Shown: positions 17,092 through 25,895 of the stretch, piece after piece
Numbering within the stretch: the stretch's first letter is position 1
Layout of the letters: each line of letters opens with the position of its first letter
Source: RUG14515 sp045117995
GTDB taxonomy: Bacteria > Bacillota_I > Bacilli_A > RFN20 > CAG-826
Length of the DNA stretch: 64,000 bases
Direction of reading: 5' to 3'
Assembly: GCA_045117995.1 (NCBI GenBank)
Contig: JBGUOH010000004.1
Coordinates: forward strand, 1-64,000
Notes under the pieces: generated by a model
Told to the model about the DNA's origin: nothing
What the model saw: only the letters and a program-made list of their open reading frames with translations
The model's database searches: none
Translations under genes and position numbers: made by a program

Positions 17092-17908
17092 TCTCATACT
17101 AGCGGTCAACGGCACGTTGATGCGTGGCTTAGAACTTGAAAATAATCTCAAAGCGGTCAACGCTGTTTTTCTTAAAGAAAGTCAAACTGAAAAAGCCTAT
17201 CGCTTATATACCATTGATGATAAATATCCAGCGATGGTGAAAGATGAACAAGGCGCTGCAATCGATGTTGAACTATATGAAATCAGTGAGGAAGGGATGC
17301 AAGAAGTCCTTTCCAGAGAACCTGAAGGATTAACCATTAAAGAAATCACTTTAATTGATGGTAGCCAAGTCCAAGGTGTCGTGGGTCTACCATTTATCAT
17401 TAGAAACAGAAAAGAAATCACCTTGTATGGTGGTTGGAGAAACTATCTCGCTAGTAAGGAGAAGGGCATGAAAAAGCTATTCTTATATTATTCAAATACC
17501 GGTAACGGTGATGTTGTCGCGGAAGTCTTTAAAAAGAAAGGCTACGATATTAGAAAATTTGATACTGTGAAGAAACTGCCAAAATCATTCTTCTGGGCCA
17601 TGATGGTGGGAGGCTTTCAAGCGGGCGCTAAAAAGAAAGCTAAACTCCTTCCATTTGATCAAGATATCTCTTCTTATGAGGAGGTAGTCATTGGCTCTCC
17701 AATTTGGAACGGGACATTTACACCCGCTTTAAACGGTCTTTTAGACGTTTTAGACTTATCGACAAGCAAATTATCGTTTGTCTTCTATTCTGGCTCAGGA
17801 GAGGGCAAAAAAGCGGTGGAACGCTTACAAAAAGAATTCCCTAACGCTCCATACATCTTCCTTCAAGAGCCAAAGAAGTATCCAGAACAATTAAAGAAAC
17901 TCGATTAA
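17075..17908 (+). CDS. AtzF-C-like (GGCT fold) domain fused to flavodoxin
   Basis: A 277-aa fusion. Residues 1-128 match the C-terminal domain of allophanate hydrolases: LAVNGTLMRGLELENNL, AYRLYTIDDKYPAMV, AAIDVELYEI and EITLYGGWRNYLAS. The amidase domain that normally precedes it is absent. Residues 132-277 form a flavodoxin with LFLYYSNTGNGD, SPIWNGTFTP and YSGSGEG. An internal ATG at 17468 (Met 132) has TAAGGAG 6 nt upstream, so free flavodoxin may also be made. The flavodoxin part should carry FMN and one or two electrons. The combined function is unknown. Confidence 0.75.
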   Translation: MKPNNNLILAVNGTLMRGLELENNLKAVNAVFLKESQTEKAYRLYTIDDKYPAMVKDEQGAAIDVELYEISEEGMQEVLSREPEGLTIKEITLIDGSQVQGVVGLPFIIRNRKEITLYGGWRNYLASKEKGMKKLFLYYSNTGNGDVVAEVFKKKGYDIRKFDTVKKLPKSFFWAMMVGGFQAGAKKKAKLLPFDQDISSYEEVVIGSPIWNGTFTPALNGLLDVLDLSTSKLSFVFYSGSGEGKKAVERLQKEFPNAPYIFLQEPKKYPEQLKKLD

Positions 17909-17909
17909 T

Positions 17910-19055
17910 ATGAAAATTTGGGCCATTATCCGTAAAGCTATATATCTTGCAATCATGATTGGTATCTTGATTGTTTTAGCTGTTCTTAAAAAGAATACGG
18001 ATATTGCCGAAGGCATGACTAGGACTGCGATGAGAGGATATGGACAAGCCGCTGCGACGGTGTCTTCTTTAGTTCCATTTCTATCCTTAACAGAAGTCGT
18101 GGTATTAGCGATCGCTATTTGTTGCTTAGTTTTATTAATCCTTGCGATTATTGATTTCTTTAAGATTCGTTGGTTCAAAGCCATTAACAAGTTATTAGCG
18201 ATACCTTGTATCATTCTTACAATCGTCGCGTTATATAACTTCTCATGCGAAGCGGCTTATAACCGTAAGAGTATGCCTTTACCATATTATGAAAACGAAG
18301 TGGCTCGTGGTGACTTCTCTAAAATCTATAACTACTTCGCTAATGATTTAGATAACTGCGTTGACCAATTAACTTTCAAAGAAAATGGTGATGTCGAAGG
18401 CATGAAATTATCTGATATCGCTAAAGACTTAAAGGAAGCCTACAAGATTCTTGATGGCAATGATTATTTCCATTCACATTTTGGTTCCGTTAAGCCAATG
18501 GCGTCCTCATTTATCTACCGTGAACTTCAAATCACAGGTGTGACATTTTCCCCATTCGCTGAGGCTAATATCAATACGATGAACACTAATGTGAATATTC
18601 CATTTACAACCGCTCATGAATTAGCCCACACCAAAGGTGTTATGAGAGAAGATGACGCTAACCAACTAGCGTTCTATGTCTGCATCAATAGTGATAAACC
18701 ATATTTAAGATATTCCGCTTATGTTTCATATTTCTATCAATTAAGAAGTATGTGCAGTTCCTCATACTTAACTGATGAACAATTAAATAACGTTAATCCA
18801 ATTAGTGACCAATATAGACAATACGCTAAGACAGTGAACTATGTTCATGACTTCTGGGAAAAGCATGACTTACTCGGAGACATTGGTGAATGGTTTAATA
18901 ACCTTTACATCAAATCCAGTGGTGTTCAAGAAGGTACTAGTTCATATCATGGTGGTACCGATTATGAATTTGATCCAACCACGAACAAGTTCTACCCATC
19001 AATGTATCAAAAACTCTTCATTGAAAAATACTATCGTGAAAACCCAAGCGCATAA
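17910..19055 (+). CDS. DUF3810 membrane protein with HExxH metalloprotease motif
   Basis: A 381-aa protein with membrane helices at about 8-28, 60-84 and 94-112, then an extracytoplasmic domain containing H236-E-x-x-H240 (TTAHELAH) and a downstream acidic EDDANQLAF, the DUF3810 signature resembling a gluzincin zinc site. It is a probable membrane-anchored zinc peptidase; substrate unknown. It follows the preceding gene by 1 bp, so it is in the same transcript. Confidence 0.75.
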   Translation: MKIWAIIRKAIYLAIMIGILIVLAVLKKNTDIAEGMTRTAMRGYGQAAATVSSLVPFLSLTEVVVLAIAICCLVLLILAIIDFFKIRWFKAINKLLAIPCIILTIVALYNFSCEAAYNRKSMPLPYYENEVARGDFSKIYNYFANDLDNCVDQLTFKENGDVEGMKLSDIAKDLKEAYKILDGNDYFHSHFGSVKPMASSFIYRELQITGVTFSPFAEANINTMNTNVNIPFTTAHELAHTKGVMREDDANQLAFYVCINSDKPYLRYSAYVSYFYQLRSMCSSSYLTDEQLNNVNPISDQYRQYAKTVNYVHDFWEKHDLLGDIGEWFNNLYIKSSGVQEGTSSYHGGTDYEFDPTTNKFYPSMYQKLFIEKYYRENPSA

Positions 19056-19104
19056 TAAAAGCATATCGTTAGATAAATTATTTAATTGCATATAAAATGA
19101 CACT

Positions 19105-19962
19105 ATGAAAAAAGAACCACTCATTATTAAAGACCAAAGTTTCACTGGTGAAAGAGCGTTATTCATGACCCATAACGCTATTATTGAAAATGTCCTTTTT
19201 CATGATGGTGAATCACCTTTAAAAGAGAGCAGTGATTTAGTGGTCAATAACTGTACATTCCAATGGAAATATCCACTTTGGTATGGAAATAATATCGAAG
19301 TTAATAATTCTAAAATCTTAGAAACTGCGAGAAGTGGTATTTGGTATACCACCCATCTAAAGATGGATAACTGTGTTATTGATGGCCCTAAATATTTTAG
19401 ACGTGCAGATTTTGTCACTCTAACAAATTGTGAATTAAATAACGCTGGTGAAACATTCTGGGGTGCCCATGATGTGACATTGAAAAATGTTAATGTCAAA
19501 GGCAATTACTTCTTAATGAATGTCGATAACGCAGAAGTTGATAATATGCAAATTGATGGTGACTATCTTTTAGATGGTGCAAAAAACGTCACTATTAGAA
19601 ATAGTATCCTTAATAGTAAAGACTCATTCTGGAATACCGAAAACGTCACTGTTATTAACTGTAAGATTGTGGGCGAATATCTCGCTTGGAATTCTAAAAA
19701 CATTACCTTTATTGACTGTGAGATTTCATCCTTACAAGGCTTATGTTATATCAAAGGATTAAAGATGATTAACTGTAAGTTACTAGATACAAATCTTTGC
19801 TTTGAATATTGTTCAGATATCGACGCTGATATCATTGATGAAATCGATTCCGTGAAGAATCCAATCAGTGGTGTCATTAGATGTCCAAGTGTTAAAGAGC
19901 TCATCATTGATGAGAACACTCGTGATTTAAACAAAGCTTTCAAGTTAGAATTAAAGAAATAG
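19105..19962 (+). CDS. DUF3737 right-handed beta-helix protein
   Basis: A 285-aa protein made of short repeated strands (NVTIRNSILNS, NVTVINCKIVG, NITFIDCEISS), typical of the DUF3737 parallel beta-helix. No signal peptide. In other Firmicutes this gene also sits beside patB-type aminotransferases, and here it lies 1 bp before one. TAAAAT ends 6 nt before the ATG, so the message is probably leaderless. Function unknown. Confidence 0.8.
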   Translation: MKKEPLIIKDQSFTGERALFMTHNAIIENVLFHDGESPLKESSDLVVNNCTFQWKYPLWYGNNIEVNNSKILETARSGIWYTTHLKMDNCVIDGPKYFRRADFVTLTNCELNNAGETFWGAHDVTLKNVNVKGNYFLMNVDNAEVDNMQIDGDYLLDGAKNVTIRNSILNSKDSFWNTENVTVINCKIVGEYLAWNSKNITFIDCEISSLQGLCYIKGLKMINCKLLDTNLCFEYCSDIDADIIDEIDSVKNPISGVIRCPSVKELIIDENTRDLNKAFKLELKK

Positions 19963-19963
19963 T

Positions 19964-21109
19964 ATGAAATACGATTTTAATAAATTAAGTGATAGAAGAA
20001 ACACCCACTCCGAGAAGTGGAATGTCAAAGAAAACGAACTACCAATGTGGGTGGCAGACATGGACTTTATGACTATGCCTGAAATCCAAGAAGCGATTAT
20101 TAAGGCTGCGAAAGATGGTAGTTATGGTTATTCGTACTGCACTGATGAGTTCTTCAAGGCCTACCAGTCCTGGTGGAAGTCTCGTCATGATATTGATATT
20201 GATTACCATAACATGGTGTTCGCTACAGGTGTGGTATCCGCTTTAGACTCATTAGTGAGAACATTAACTAAAGAGAATGATAACGTCATGATTCTTTCTC
20301 CTGTTTATAACAACTTCTTCACTGTTGTGGTGTCTAATCAAAGAAACTTAATTGTCTCCAATCTTATTTATGAAAACGATGACTTCTTCATTGATTATGA
20401 AGATGTTGAAGAAAAGATTAAGAAGAACAACGTGAAATTATTTATCTTCTGTAATCCTCATAATCCAATTGGAAAAATCTGGAAGAAAGAAGAAATTCAA
20501 AAGCTTTATAACATCCTCCATAAATATGGTGTCCAAATGATTTCTGATGAAATCCACTGTGACATTGTGGAACCAGGATGTAAATACGTTCCCGCTTTAT
20601 CAATCGCTGATGACATTATTACATGTATCGCTCCATCCAAGGTTTTTAACCTTGCGGGTTTACATTCCGCGGTCACTGTGGTCAACAATTCTGAAATCAG
20701 AGAAAGAGTGCAAAAAGCGTTCTATCACGATGATATCGGTGAACCAAATTACTTCTGTGTTCCCGCGACAATTACCGCATACACTAAAGGGGCGGATTAC
20801 GTTGACCAATTAAATGAATACTTATTAGTTAATAAACAATATGTAAAAGACTTCTTAAAGGAAAACCTCCCACAAGTCAAATTAGTGTCTGGTCAGGCAA
20901 CATACTTGTTGTGGCTTGATATCTCTTACTATGGCTTGCCTAGTGACGAGTTCGCTAAAAAGCTTAGAGAAGAGACAGGCTTATATATCAATGACGGTTT
21001 ACATTATGGCCCAAACGGAGATAAGTTCATTAGAGTCAACATTGCAACAAGCTTAAATAATGTTAAAGACGGTATGTCTCGTTTATATAACTTTTTGAAA
21101 GGAAGATAA
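19964..21109 (+). CDS. patB: PatB/MalY-type PLP-dependent cystathionine beta-lyase/aminotransferase
   Basis: A 381-aa fold-type I enzyme with substrate motif LPMWVADMDF, CNPHNPIGKIW, SDEIHCDI and the PLP-lysine in APSKVFNLAG. MalY/PatB enzymes cleave the C-S bond of cystathionine or cysteine conjugates to pyruvate, ammonia and a thiol, in methionine synthesis or sulfur release. Cytosolic. It is the middle gene of a tight DUF3737-patB-flavoredoxin operon. Confidence 0.85.
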   Translation: MKYDFNKLSDRRNTHSEKWNVKENELPMWVADMDFMTMPEIQEAIIKAAKDGSYGYSYCTDEFFKAYQSWWKSRHDIDIDYHNMVFATGVVSALDSLVRTLTKENDNVMILSPVYNNFFTVVVSNQRNLIVSNLIYENDDFFIDYEDVEEKIKKNNVKLFIFCNPHNPIGKIWKKEEIQKLYNILHKYGVQMISDEIHCDIVEPGCKYVPALSIADDIITCIAPSKVFNLAGLHSAVTVVNNSEIRERVQKAFYHDDIGEPNYFCVPATITAYTKGADYVDQLNEYLLVNKQYVKDFLKENLPQVKLVSGQATYLLWLDISYYGLPSDEFAKKLREETGLYINDGLHYGPNGDKFIRVNIATSLNNVKDGMSRLYNFLKGR

Positions 21110-21110
21110 T

Positions 21111-21674
21111 ATGCGCAAAGACTTTGGAGTGCAAACATGGCTATTTCCAATGCCAGTCCTCATCATTGGTACCTTTAATGAAAATGGAGAACCAGATGCA
21201 ATGAATGCGGCGTGGGGTGGTGTCTATGATTACAATCAAATTATGATTTGTCTTTCATCCCATCAAACAACAGACAACATTCGAAATAAGAAAGTCTTTA
21301 CTGTGAGTTTTGCCACTAAAGAAACAGTGACAGCTAGTGACTATGTCGGTATTGTTTCTTTCAAGAAAGAAAAAGACAAAATCAAAAAGAGTGGTCTTAA
21401 ATACGAAAAAGCCACCCATATAGATGCGCCATTATTCACTGATTATCCATTGACTCTTGAATGTGAATTAGTGGATATCATTAACGAAGGCGAAGGTGGT
21501 GGTAACGTCATTGCCAAAATCGTTAACGTCAGTGCGGATGAAAGTATTGTTGAAGACGGTAAAGTCAATCCTGATAAAGCCCACTTCATTACATTTGACC
21601 CAATTAAAGCTGAATATAAAGAAATCGGTGCGACAGTCGCAAACGCCTTTAGAGAAGGAATGAAACTGAAATAA
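21111..21674 (+). CDS. Flavoredoxin / flavin reductase-like FMN-binding protein
   Basis: A 187-aa split-barrel flavoprotein of the flavin-reductase-like family (PVLIIGTFNENGEPDAMNAAWGG; QTTDNIRNKKVFTVSF; ASDYVGIVSF). It would bind FMN and shuttle electrons in the cytosol. It is 1 bp downstream of patB and closes the operon. Confidence 0.8.
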   Translation: MRKDFGVQTWLFPMPVLIIGTFNENGEPDAMNAAWGGVYDYNQIMICLSSHQTTDNIRNKKVFTVSFATKETVTASDYVGIVSFKKEKDKIKKSGLKYEKATHIDAPLFTDYPLTLECELVDIINEGEGGGNVIAKIVNVSADESIVEDGKVNPDKAHFITFDPIKAEYKEIGATVANAFREGMKLK

Positions 21675-21680
21675 AAGAAA

Positions 21681-21700
21681 AGGACCGAACGGTCCTATTT
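21681..21700. terminator. Bidirectional terminator overlapping the recN stop codon
   Basis: AGGACC (21681-21686) pairs with GGTCCT (21691-21696) around a GAAC loop, with T-runs on both strands. The recN stop codon (21697-21695) is inside the stem. Confidence 0.8.
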
Positions 21701-23371
21701 TCTTTCCATCACCATCTCTTTGGCGTACTCTAATTGTTTATCGGTCACTTTGCCAGAAGAGATCAATGACGCTACTTCATAAATCTTTTCATCTAAGGAT
21801 AATTCCTTGATGGTGGTGTATGTTCTATTGTTACTAACTTTCTTAGCGATGCGGATGTGGTGATCACTTAAGCTTGCGACCTGTGGTAAGTGAGTAATGG
21901 TGATAACTTGATGTGAGAATGATAATTCTTTAATCTTCTTAGCCACCTTACTAGCAACATCCCCACTGATACCTGTATCGATTTCATCAAAGATGATAGT
22001 GTTAATCTTTTGAGCTTTCACGTAGAGAAGTTTAATCGCTAACATGATACGGCTAAGTTCACCACCTGAAACAACTTTTGCTAATGGTTTAAGACCTTCA
22101 CCAATATTTGTTTCAATATAGAACTCAATCGTGTCGATACCGTTATCAGAGAAGATATTGATATCTAAATCTTGATTCTTTTCTTTATTATTAACCGCGA
22201 CATTGAAACGACACGCTAATCCGAGTTCGGATAATGTCTTTTCTAAATCTTTTGTGATGTTTAAACCAATGTCTTCTCTCACTTTATGGAGATCCATCGC
22301 GGCGACATATGTTTCATTATATACCGCGGACAACTTCTCTTTTTCTTCTTTTAGAAGAATAGAGTAGTCTTCTTTATATTTGAGTAACTCATTAAGTTCA
22401 TCTTGATACTTAATAAGTCCATCAAAGTCTTTATCATATTTTTTCTTTAAATTGCTAATCGCGTGTGAGCGTTCGATTAGTGCGTCTAAGTGTTCAGGAT
22501 CGTAATTGAGATAGCTAGCTTTCTTTTTGATCTCTTCGAACATATCTTCGAGTTCATAGTAAGCGTTATCTAATCTTGATAAGTATTCCTGATATTCATT
22601 TTGGTATTCAGATAACTTATTAATGTTTTCCTTAATTTGATAGATATTGCCTAAGGCTTCTCCATCCATTAATTCTTTAGATTCCATTAATAAGGAATAA
22701 ATCTTGTCATAGTTTTCAAGTAAGGTGATTTCAGAAGCAATCTCTTCTTCCTCGCCTTCTTTTAAGTTAAGGGCTTTGATTTCTTGATAAGCATATTCAT
22801 ATGCCTCTTGGTTTTTATTAAGCTCATCAATCCTTTTAACTAAACTATGGTACGTCTCGCTTTGTTTTTTCAAAAGTGCATAACATGTCAAATATTTTTC
22901 AAGGTATTGATTAACTAGTCTAGAGTTAAAACCATCTACCATGGCGAGGTAATTCTCATTGTTAAAGAGTTTCACCATATCAAATTGTTGGTGAATATCC
23001 GCGATTAATGACATGATGTTCTTTAAATCGCTTAAAGACACAGTAGTGTCATTGATTTTAACAACATTTTTATTGTTAGAGATCGTTCTTTTAATCTCTA
23101 TTAATCCATCTTTTTCTGGAATATTGGCTTTTTCTAAAGCCGCTTTAACGATTGGGCTCTGATTATCAAAAACACCGAGGACGATGGCCTTCTCCTCGCC
23201 TTGTCTAATCATTTCAGAGGCCGCTCTTTCGCCTAATAAGAGTCCAATACAATCAATAATTAAGCTCTTACCGGCACCTGTTTCGCCTGTTAAAACAGTC
23301 AAACCATCTTTAAAAGCAATCTCAATGTCTTCAATGATGGCGAAATTTTGAACTTTTAATTTTATTAACAT
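21695..23371 (-). CDS. recN: DNA repair protein RecN
   Basis: A 558-aa SMC-like ATPase, full length for RecN: Walker A GETGAGKS (about residue 30), long central coiled coils, signature VSGGELSRIMLAIK, Walker B TIIFDEIDTGISGDVA and ITHLPQVA. It acts at double-strand breaks in recombinational repair. TAGAAT lies 6 nt before the ATG with no Shine-Dalgarno, suggesting a leaderless transcript. Confidence 0.93.
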   Translation of the reverse strand: MLIKLKVQNFAIIEDIEIAFKDGLTVLTGETGAGKSLIIDCIGLLLGERAASEMIRQGEEKAIVLGVFDNQSPIVKAALEKANIPEKDGLIEIKRTISNNKNVVKINDTTVSLSDLKNIMSLIADIHQQFDMVKLFNNENYLAMVDGFNSRLVNQYLEKYLTCYALLKKQSETYHSLVKRIDELNKNQEAYEYAYQEIKALNLKEGEEEEIASEITLLENYDKIYSLLMESKELMDGEALGNIYQIKENINKLSEYQNEYQEYLSRLDNAYYELEDMFEEIKKKASYLNYDPEHLDALIERSHAISNLKKKYDKDFDGLIKYQDELNELLKYKEDYSILLKEEKEKLSAVYNETYVAAMDLHKVREDIGLNITKDLEKTLSELGLACRFNVAVNNKEKNQDLDINIFSDNGIDTIEFYIETNIGEGLKPLAKVVSGGELSRIMLAIKLLYVKAQKINTIIFDEIDTGISGDVASKVAKKIKELSFSHQVITITHLPQVASLSDHHIRIAKKVSNNRTYTTIKELSLDEKIYEVASLISSGKVTDKQLEYAKEMVMERK

Positions 23372-23597
23372 GTCTATATTCTAACCATTTCTTTATGAAA
23401 ATGTCACTAGTAATTAAATCAATACCATATCGCGTATTTTTAAAAACAAAAAGAGCCGACATGTCACCTAGTTTCGCAAATTAATCCCGTAAGAAAAGCA
23501 TGTTACACTCGCATATCAAATGTAACAAAATACCCCAAATTAGGCGCTATATACACGTGTTTTCAACTTTTTTAACGCTTTATTTAACTTTTATGTA

Positions 23598-23626
23598 TTG
23601 CAAACGCGCGAAATAGGAATTAAATT
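23598..23626 (+). promoter_or_regulatory. SigA-type promoter in the recN/membrane protein spacer
   Basis: TTGCAA (23598-23603), 17 bp, TAAATT (23621-23626). It gives a leader of about 20 nt with AAGGAGAT before the ATG at 23653. The rest of the spacer holds an inverted TGTTACA/TGTAACA pair (23501-23527) and an ACACGTGT palindrome. Confidence 0.5.
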
Positions 23627-23652
23627 AAAATAAATAAGGAGATATTCTATCC

Positions 23653-24831
23653 ATGGAAAACAAGAAAATTTTGCGTTCCTCTTGTATTGGTTTAGCTTTA
23701 TGGTTAATTAGTGCCTTACTCGTTGGTATCTGTATGGTCACTCCATTAATCGATGGCGGTCAAGGAATCATCAACAGCCAAATCTTTGTTTATGGCCCAA
23801 GAGCAGCTATTGGTGATTACGTCAATATGTGGAACCCTCATTATTTCAATCATGAAACAGCCTTCATTGGTGTTGCGCTCGTCTTTGTTGCCATCACATT
23901 AGGTATTGCAACAATTGTTATGGCCATTATCAAAAAGAAACCAGCTTTCTTATTATCCGCCGTTGGCATCGTTGTCGCGATTGGCTTCTTACCATTCATC
24001 CTCATCCTTGCCATTCCTATGATTCAAATGGGCGTTTTAAGAATCTCTGCATTCCTTTTATTAGCTGGTGCATTTGGTCTTGAATTATTCGCCATCTTCT
24101 TTGTTTTATTACCAGTCTTCAGAATGTTATTCGGTTTATTACAAAAAGCCGCTGGTGAAGAACCAAAAGAAGAATGCTGCGAAGGTGGTTTAAGCGAAAG
24201 AGAAGTTCGTAAGATCGTTAATAAGGGTCTTGATGAACACGTCGAAGAATATCACGCTGAAAAAGAAGAAGAAGAACCAGCTCCTGCTCCAGCTCCACAA
24301 CCAGAGCCAGAACCAGAGCCAGAACCAGAACCAGAGCCTGAAGAAGAAGAACCTGAAGACGAAGAAGAAGAGGAAGAGGAAGAAGAAGCCCCAGCCGAAG
24401 GTCCAGAAGGTTTAGTCATCAAAGGCAAGAGAAAGAGAAAACCTTTCGAAACACGTTTAAGAAACAGCGTTTACGACTTACGTCATAAATACTATGACTT
24501 AAGAGACTATATTAAATGGTATGGTTTGAGAAACCGTGTCTCCATTCCAGGTGATACATTCTCATATAAGAGACAACGTTATGTCTTCGTGACAATCGTC
24601 GGCAAACACCTCCGTGTTTACCTCAACCTCAATCCAGATGATTATGCTGAATCAACAATTCCAGTTGAAAGAGCAGAAGCGAAGAAGTACGAAGATCTTC
24701 CATGCTTACTCCGCGTTAAGAGCGATTTAGCTTATCGCCGCGCGAAGAAACTTGTTGATGATGTTATGGCTAAAGTCGGCCTTCCAAGACCAGAAGGCGA
24801 TGAACCAAAAGAAACACAAAAACAAGACTAG
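23653..24831 (+). CDS. Membrane protein with acidic linker and basic C-terminal domain
   Basis: A 392-aa protein with four membrane helices (about 10-32, 72-97, 100-122, 133-160), a highly acidic Pro-Glu linker (about 205-250) and a strongly basic C-terminal domain (FETRLRNSVYDLRHKYYDLRDYI ... VFVTIVGKHLRVYLNLNP). That domain recurs in uncharacterised Firmicutes membrane proteins; I cannot name it with confidence. AAGGAG precedes the ATG. Confidence 0.7.
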   Translation: MENKKILRSSCIGLALWLISALLVGICMVTPLIDGGQGIINSQIFVYGPRAAIGDYVNMWNPHYFNHETAFIGVALVFVAITLGIATIVMAIIKKKPAFLLSAVGIVVAIGFLPFILILAIPMIQMGVLRISAFLLLAGAFGLELFAIFFVLLPVFRMLFGLLQKAAGEEPKEECCEGGLSEREVRKIVNKGLDEHVEEYHAEKEEEEPAPAPAPQPEPEPEPEPEPEPEEEEPEDEEEEEEEEEAPAEGPEGLVIKGKRKRKPFETRLRNSVYDLRHKYYDLRDYIKWYGLRNRVSIPGDTFSYKRQRYVFVTIVGKHLRVYLNLNPDDYAESTIPVERAEAKKYEDLPCLLRVKSDLAYRRAKKLVDDVMAKVGLPRPEGDEPKETQKQD

Positions 24832-24851
24832 TTCATAGCAAATTTAAAAAG

Positions 24852-24879
24852 ACCGCTAGCTCACGTTAGCGGTTTTTTC
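24852..24879 (+). terminator. Intrinsic terminator (CCGCTAGC type)
   Basis: ACCGCTAGC (24852-24860) pairs with GTTAGCGGT (24865-24873), one G-U, TCAC loop, T-run. The same stem recurs at 25724. Confidence 0.88.
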
Positions 24880-24902
24880 TTGTCTTGGTCAAACATTTTC
24901 TC

Positions 24903-24930
24903 TTTTAATCTCCTATATAGAGGATTAAAA
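24903..24930. promoter_or_regulatory. 28-bp near-palindrome before the lipoprotein gene
   Basis: TTTTAATC (24903-24910) and GATTAAAA (24923-24930) are perfect arms with a partly symmetrical centre, 37 bp before the lipoprotein ATG. It has no T-run and follows a separate terminator, so it is more likely an operator. Confidence 0.4.
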
Positions 24931-24966
24931 TAAAGTATATTTATTCCATAAGAGGAGGAATTTATA

Positions 24967-25698
24967 ATGAAGAAAAACTTATTTGTCTCATGCGCAGCAT
25001 TAAGTCTTTTACTTTCCGCTTTAGTCGGTTGTAATAAACCAGCCGAAGAATCAAAGGAATCAAAACCTGCAAGTAACAACCCAACAACAAGTCAAGTTGC
25101 TCCAAGCACAAGCAAACCATCATCAACATCAAGCAAGGCTCCAGCAGTTCCAACACCAGATGCCGCTCAAGCATTAGTGACACAAGAAACTACACCAGCC
25201 GCTGATGGTAATGGTGAAACAATCACTTGGAGTGCTCAAGACGCCAACAAGGAAGCTGATGGCTTCTCATCCGCTGGCAAATTCTCCAGTACTGGCTCCT
25301 ATGTCAAATTCACATTCAATGCTTCTATGAAAATGAAAGCTAGATTATGGGTTGAAATGCCACCAAGAGACAGCAACGTTTGGAACAGAGAAACCGAAAC
25401 TGGTCACCAATCGATTTGGTACAACTGGCAAGATGGCGATGATTGGAAGTATAACGTTGAAGTTAACACAATCGCTGTTGATCAAAGCAAGTTAGGTACA
25501 TGGAAAGTCGGTGAACAAGATATTGAATTTAAATATTTAGTTTATTCCGATTTCTTAGAAGAAGGTGCATCAACACTCTTTGCTCCATGGTTTGAATTCG
25601 ATGTTTTACCAGGCAGAAACACCATTAGGATTGAACGTAACCTTGGCTATTCCGTCGAAATGAAATCATTCAAGGTTGTCGGTACAAAAGTTGCCTAA
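24967..25698 (+). CDS. Lipoprotein with carbohydrate-binding-module-like domain
   Basis: A 243-aa protein with signal and lipobox LSALVGC (Cys 22), a Ser/Thr/Pro linker (about 25-65) and a C-terminal beta-sandwich (GRNTIRIERNLGYSVEMKSFKVVG) resembling CBM6/35-type sugar-binding modules. No catalytic domain, so it may be an adhesin or sugar-capture protein. AGAGGAGGA precedes the ATG. Confidence 0.65.
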   Translation: MKKNLFVSCAALSLLLSALVGCNKPAEESKESKPASNNPTTSQVAPSTSKPSSTSSKAPAVPTPDAAQALVTQETTPAADGNGETITWSAQDANKEADGFSSAGKFSSTGSYVKFTFNASMKMKARLWVEMPPRDSNVWNRETETGHQSIWYNWQDGDDWKYNVEVNTIAVDQSKLGTWKVGEQDIEFKYLVYSDFLEEGASTLFAPWFEFDVLPGRNTIRIERNLGYSVEMKSFKVVGTKVA

Positions 25699-25723
25699 TC
25701 TAAAAGATTAATGATTATTAGAA

Positions 25724-25751
25724 ACCGTTAGCATCCGCTAGCGGTTTTTTC
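25724..25751 (+). terminator. Intrinsic terminator (CCGCTAGC type, second copy)
   Basis: ACCGTTAGC (25724-25732) pairs with GCTAGCGGT (25737-25745), ATCC loop, T-run. Confidence 0.88.
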
Positions 25752-25767
25752 TTTGCTTATAAGTAAC

Positions 25768-25789
25768 AAAAAAGACACATCTCTGTGTC
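25768..25789 (-). terminator. Terminator of the tRNA-Asp/tRNA-Phe unit
   Basis: Read on the minus strand, a perfect 6-bp stem (GACACA/TGTGTC) with a 4-nt loop is followed by six T residues, just after tRNA-Phe. Confidence 0.8.
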
Positions 25790-25801
25790 TATCTAAATAA
25801 A

Positions 25802-25877
25802 TGGTGGCTCAGGCCGGGAGCGCGCCGGCGACACTCAGATTTTCAGTCTGATGCTCTACTAACTGAGCTACCGAGCC
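25802..25877 (-). tRNA. tRNA-Phe (GAA) with atypical T-loop
   Basis: A 76-nt cloverleaf: acceptor GGCTCGG/CTGAGCC, D-arm GCTC/GAGC, anticodon arm TCAGA-CTGAAAA-TCTGA (anticodon GAA) and encoded ACCA end. The T-stem GCCGG/CCGGC is intact, but the T-loop reads CGCGCTC instead of the near-universal TTCRANT, losing T54, T55 and A58. It is 18 nt after tRNA-Asp in the same unit. Confidence 0.85.
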
Positions 25878-25895
25878 ATTTCTTTAAAAAAGCGC

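Noticed and set aside
24230..24415. Lys/Gln-rich 61-codon frame
   Set aside because: It is a shifted reading of the Pro-Glu repeat linker in the membrane protein gene.
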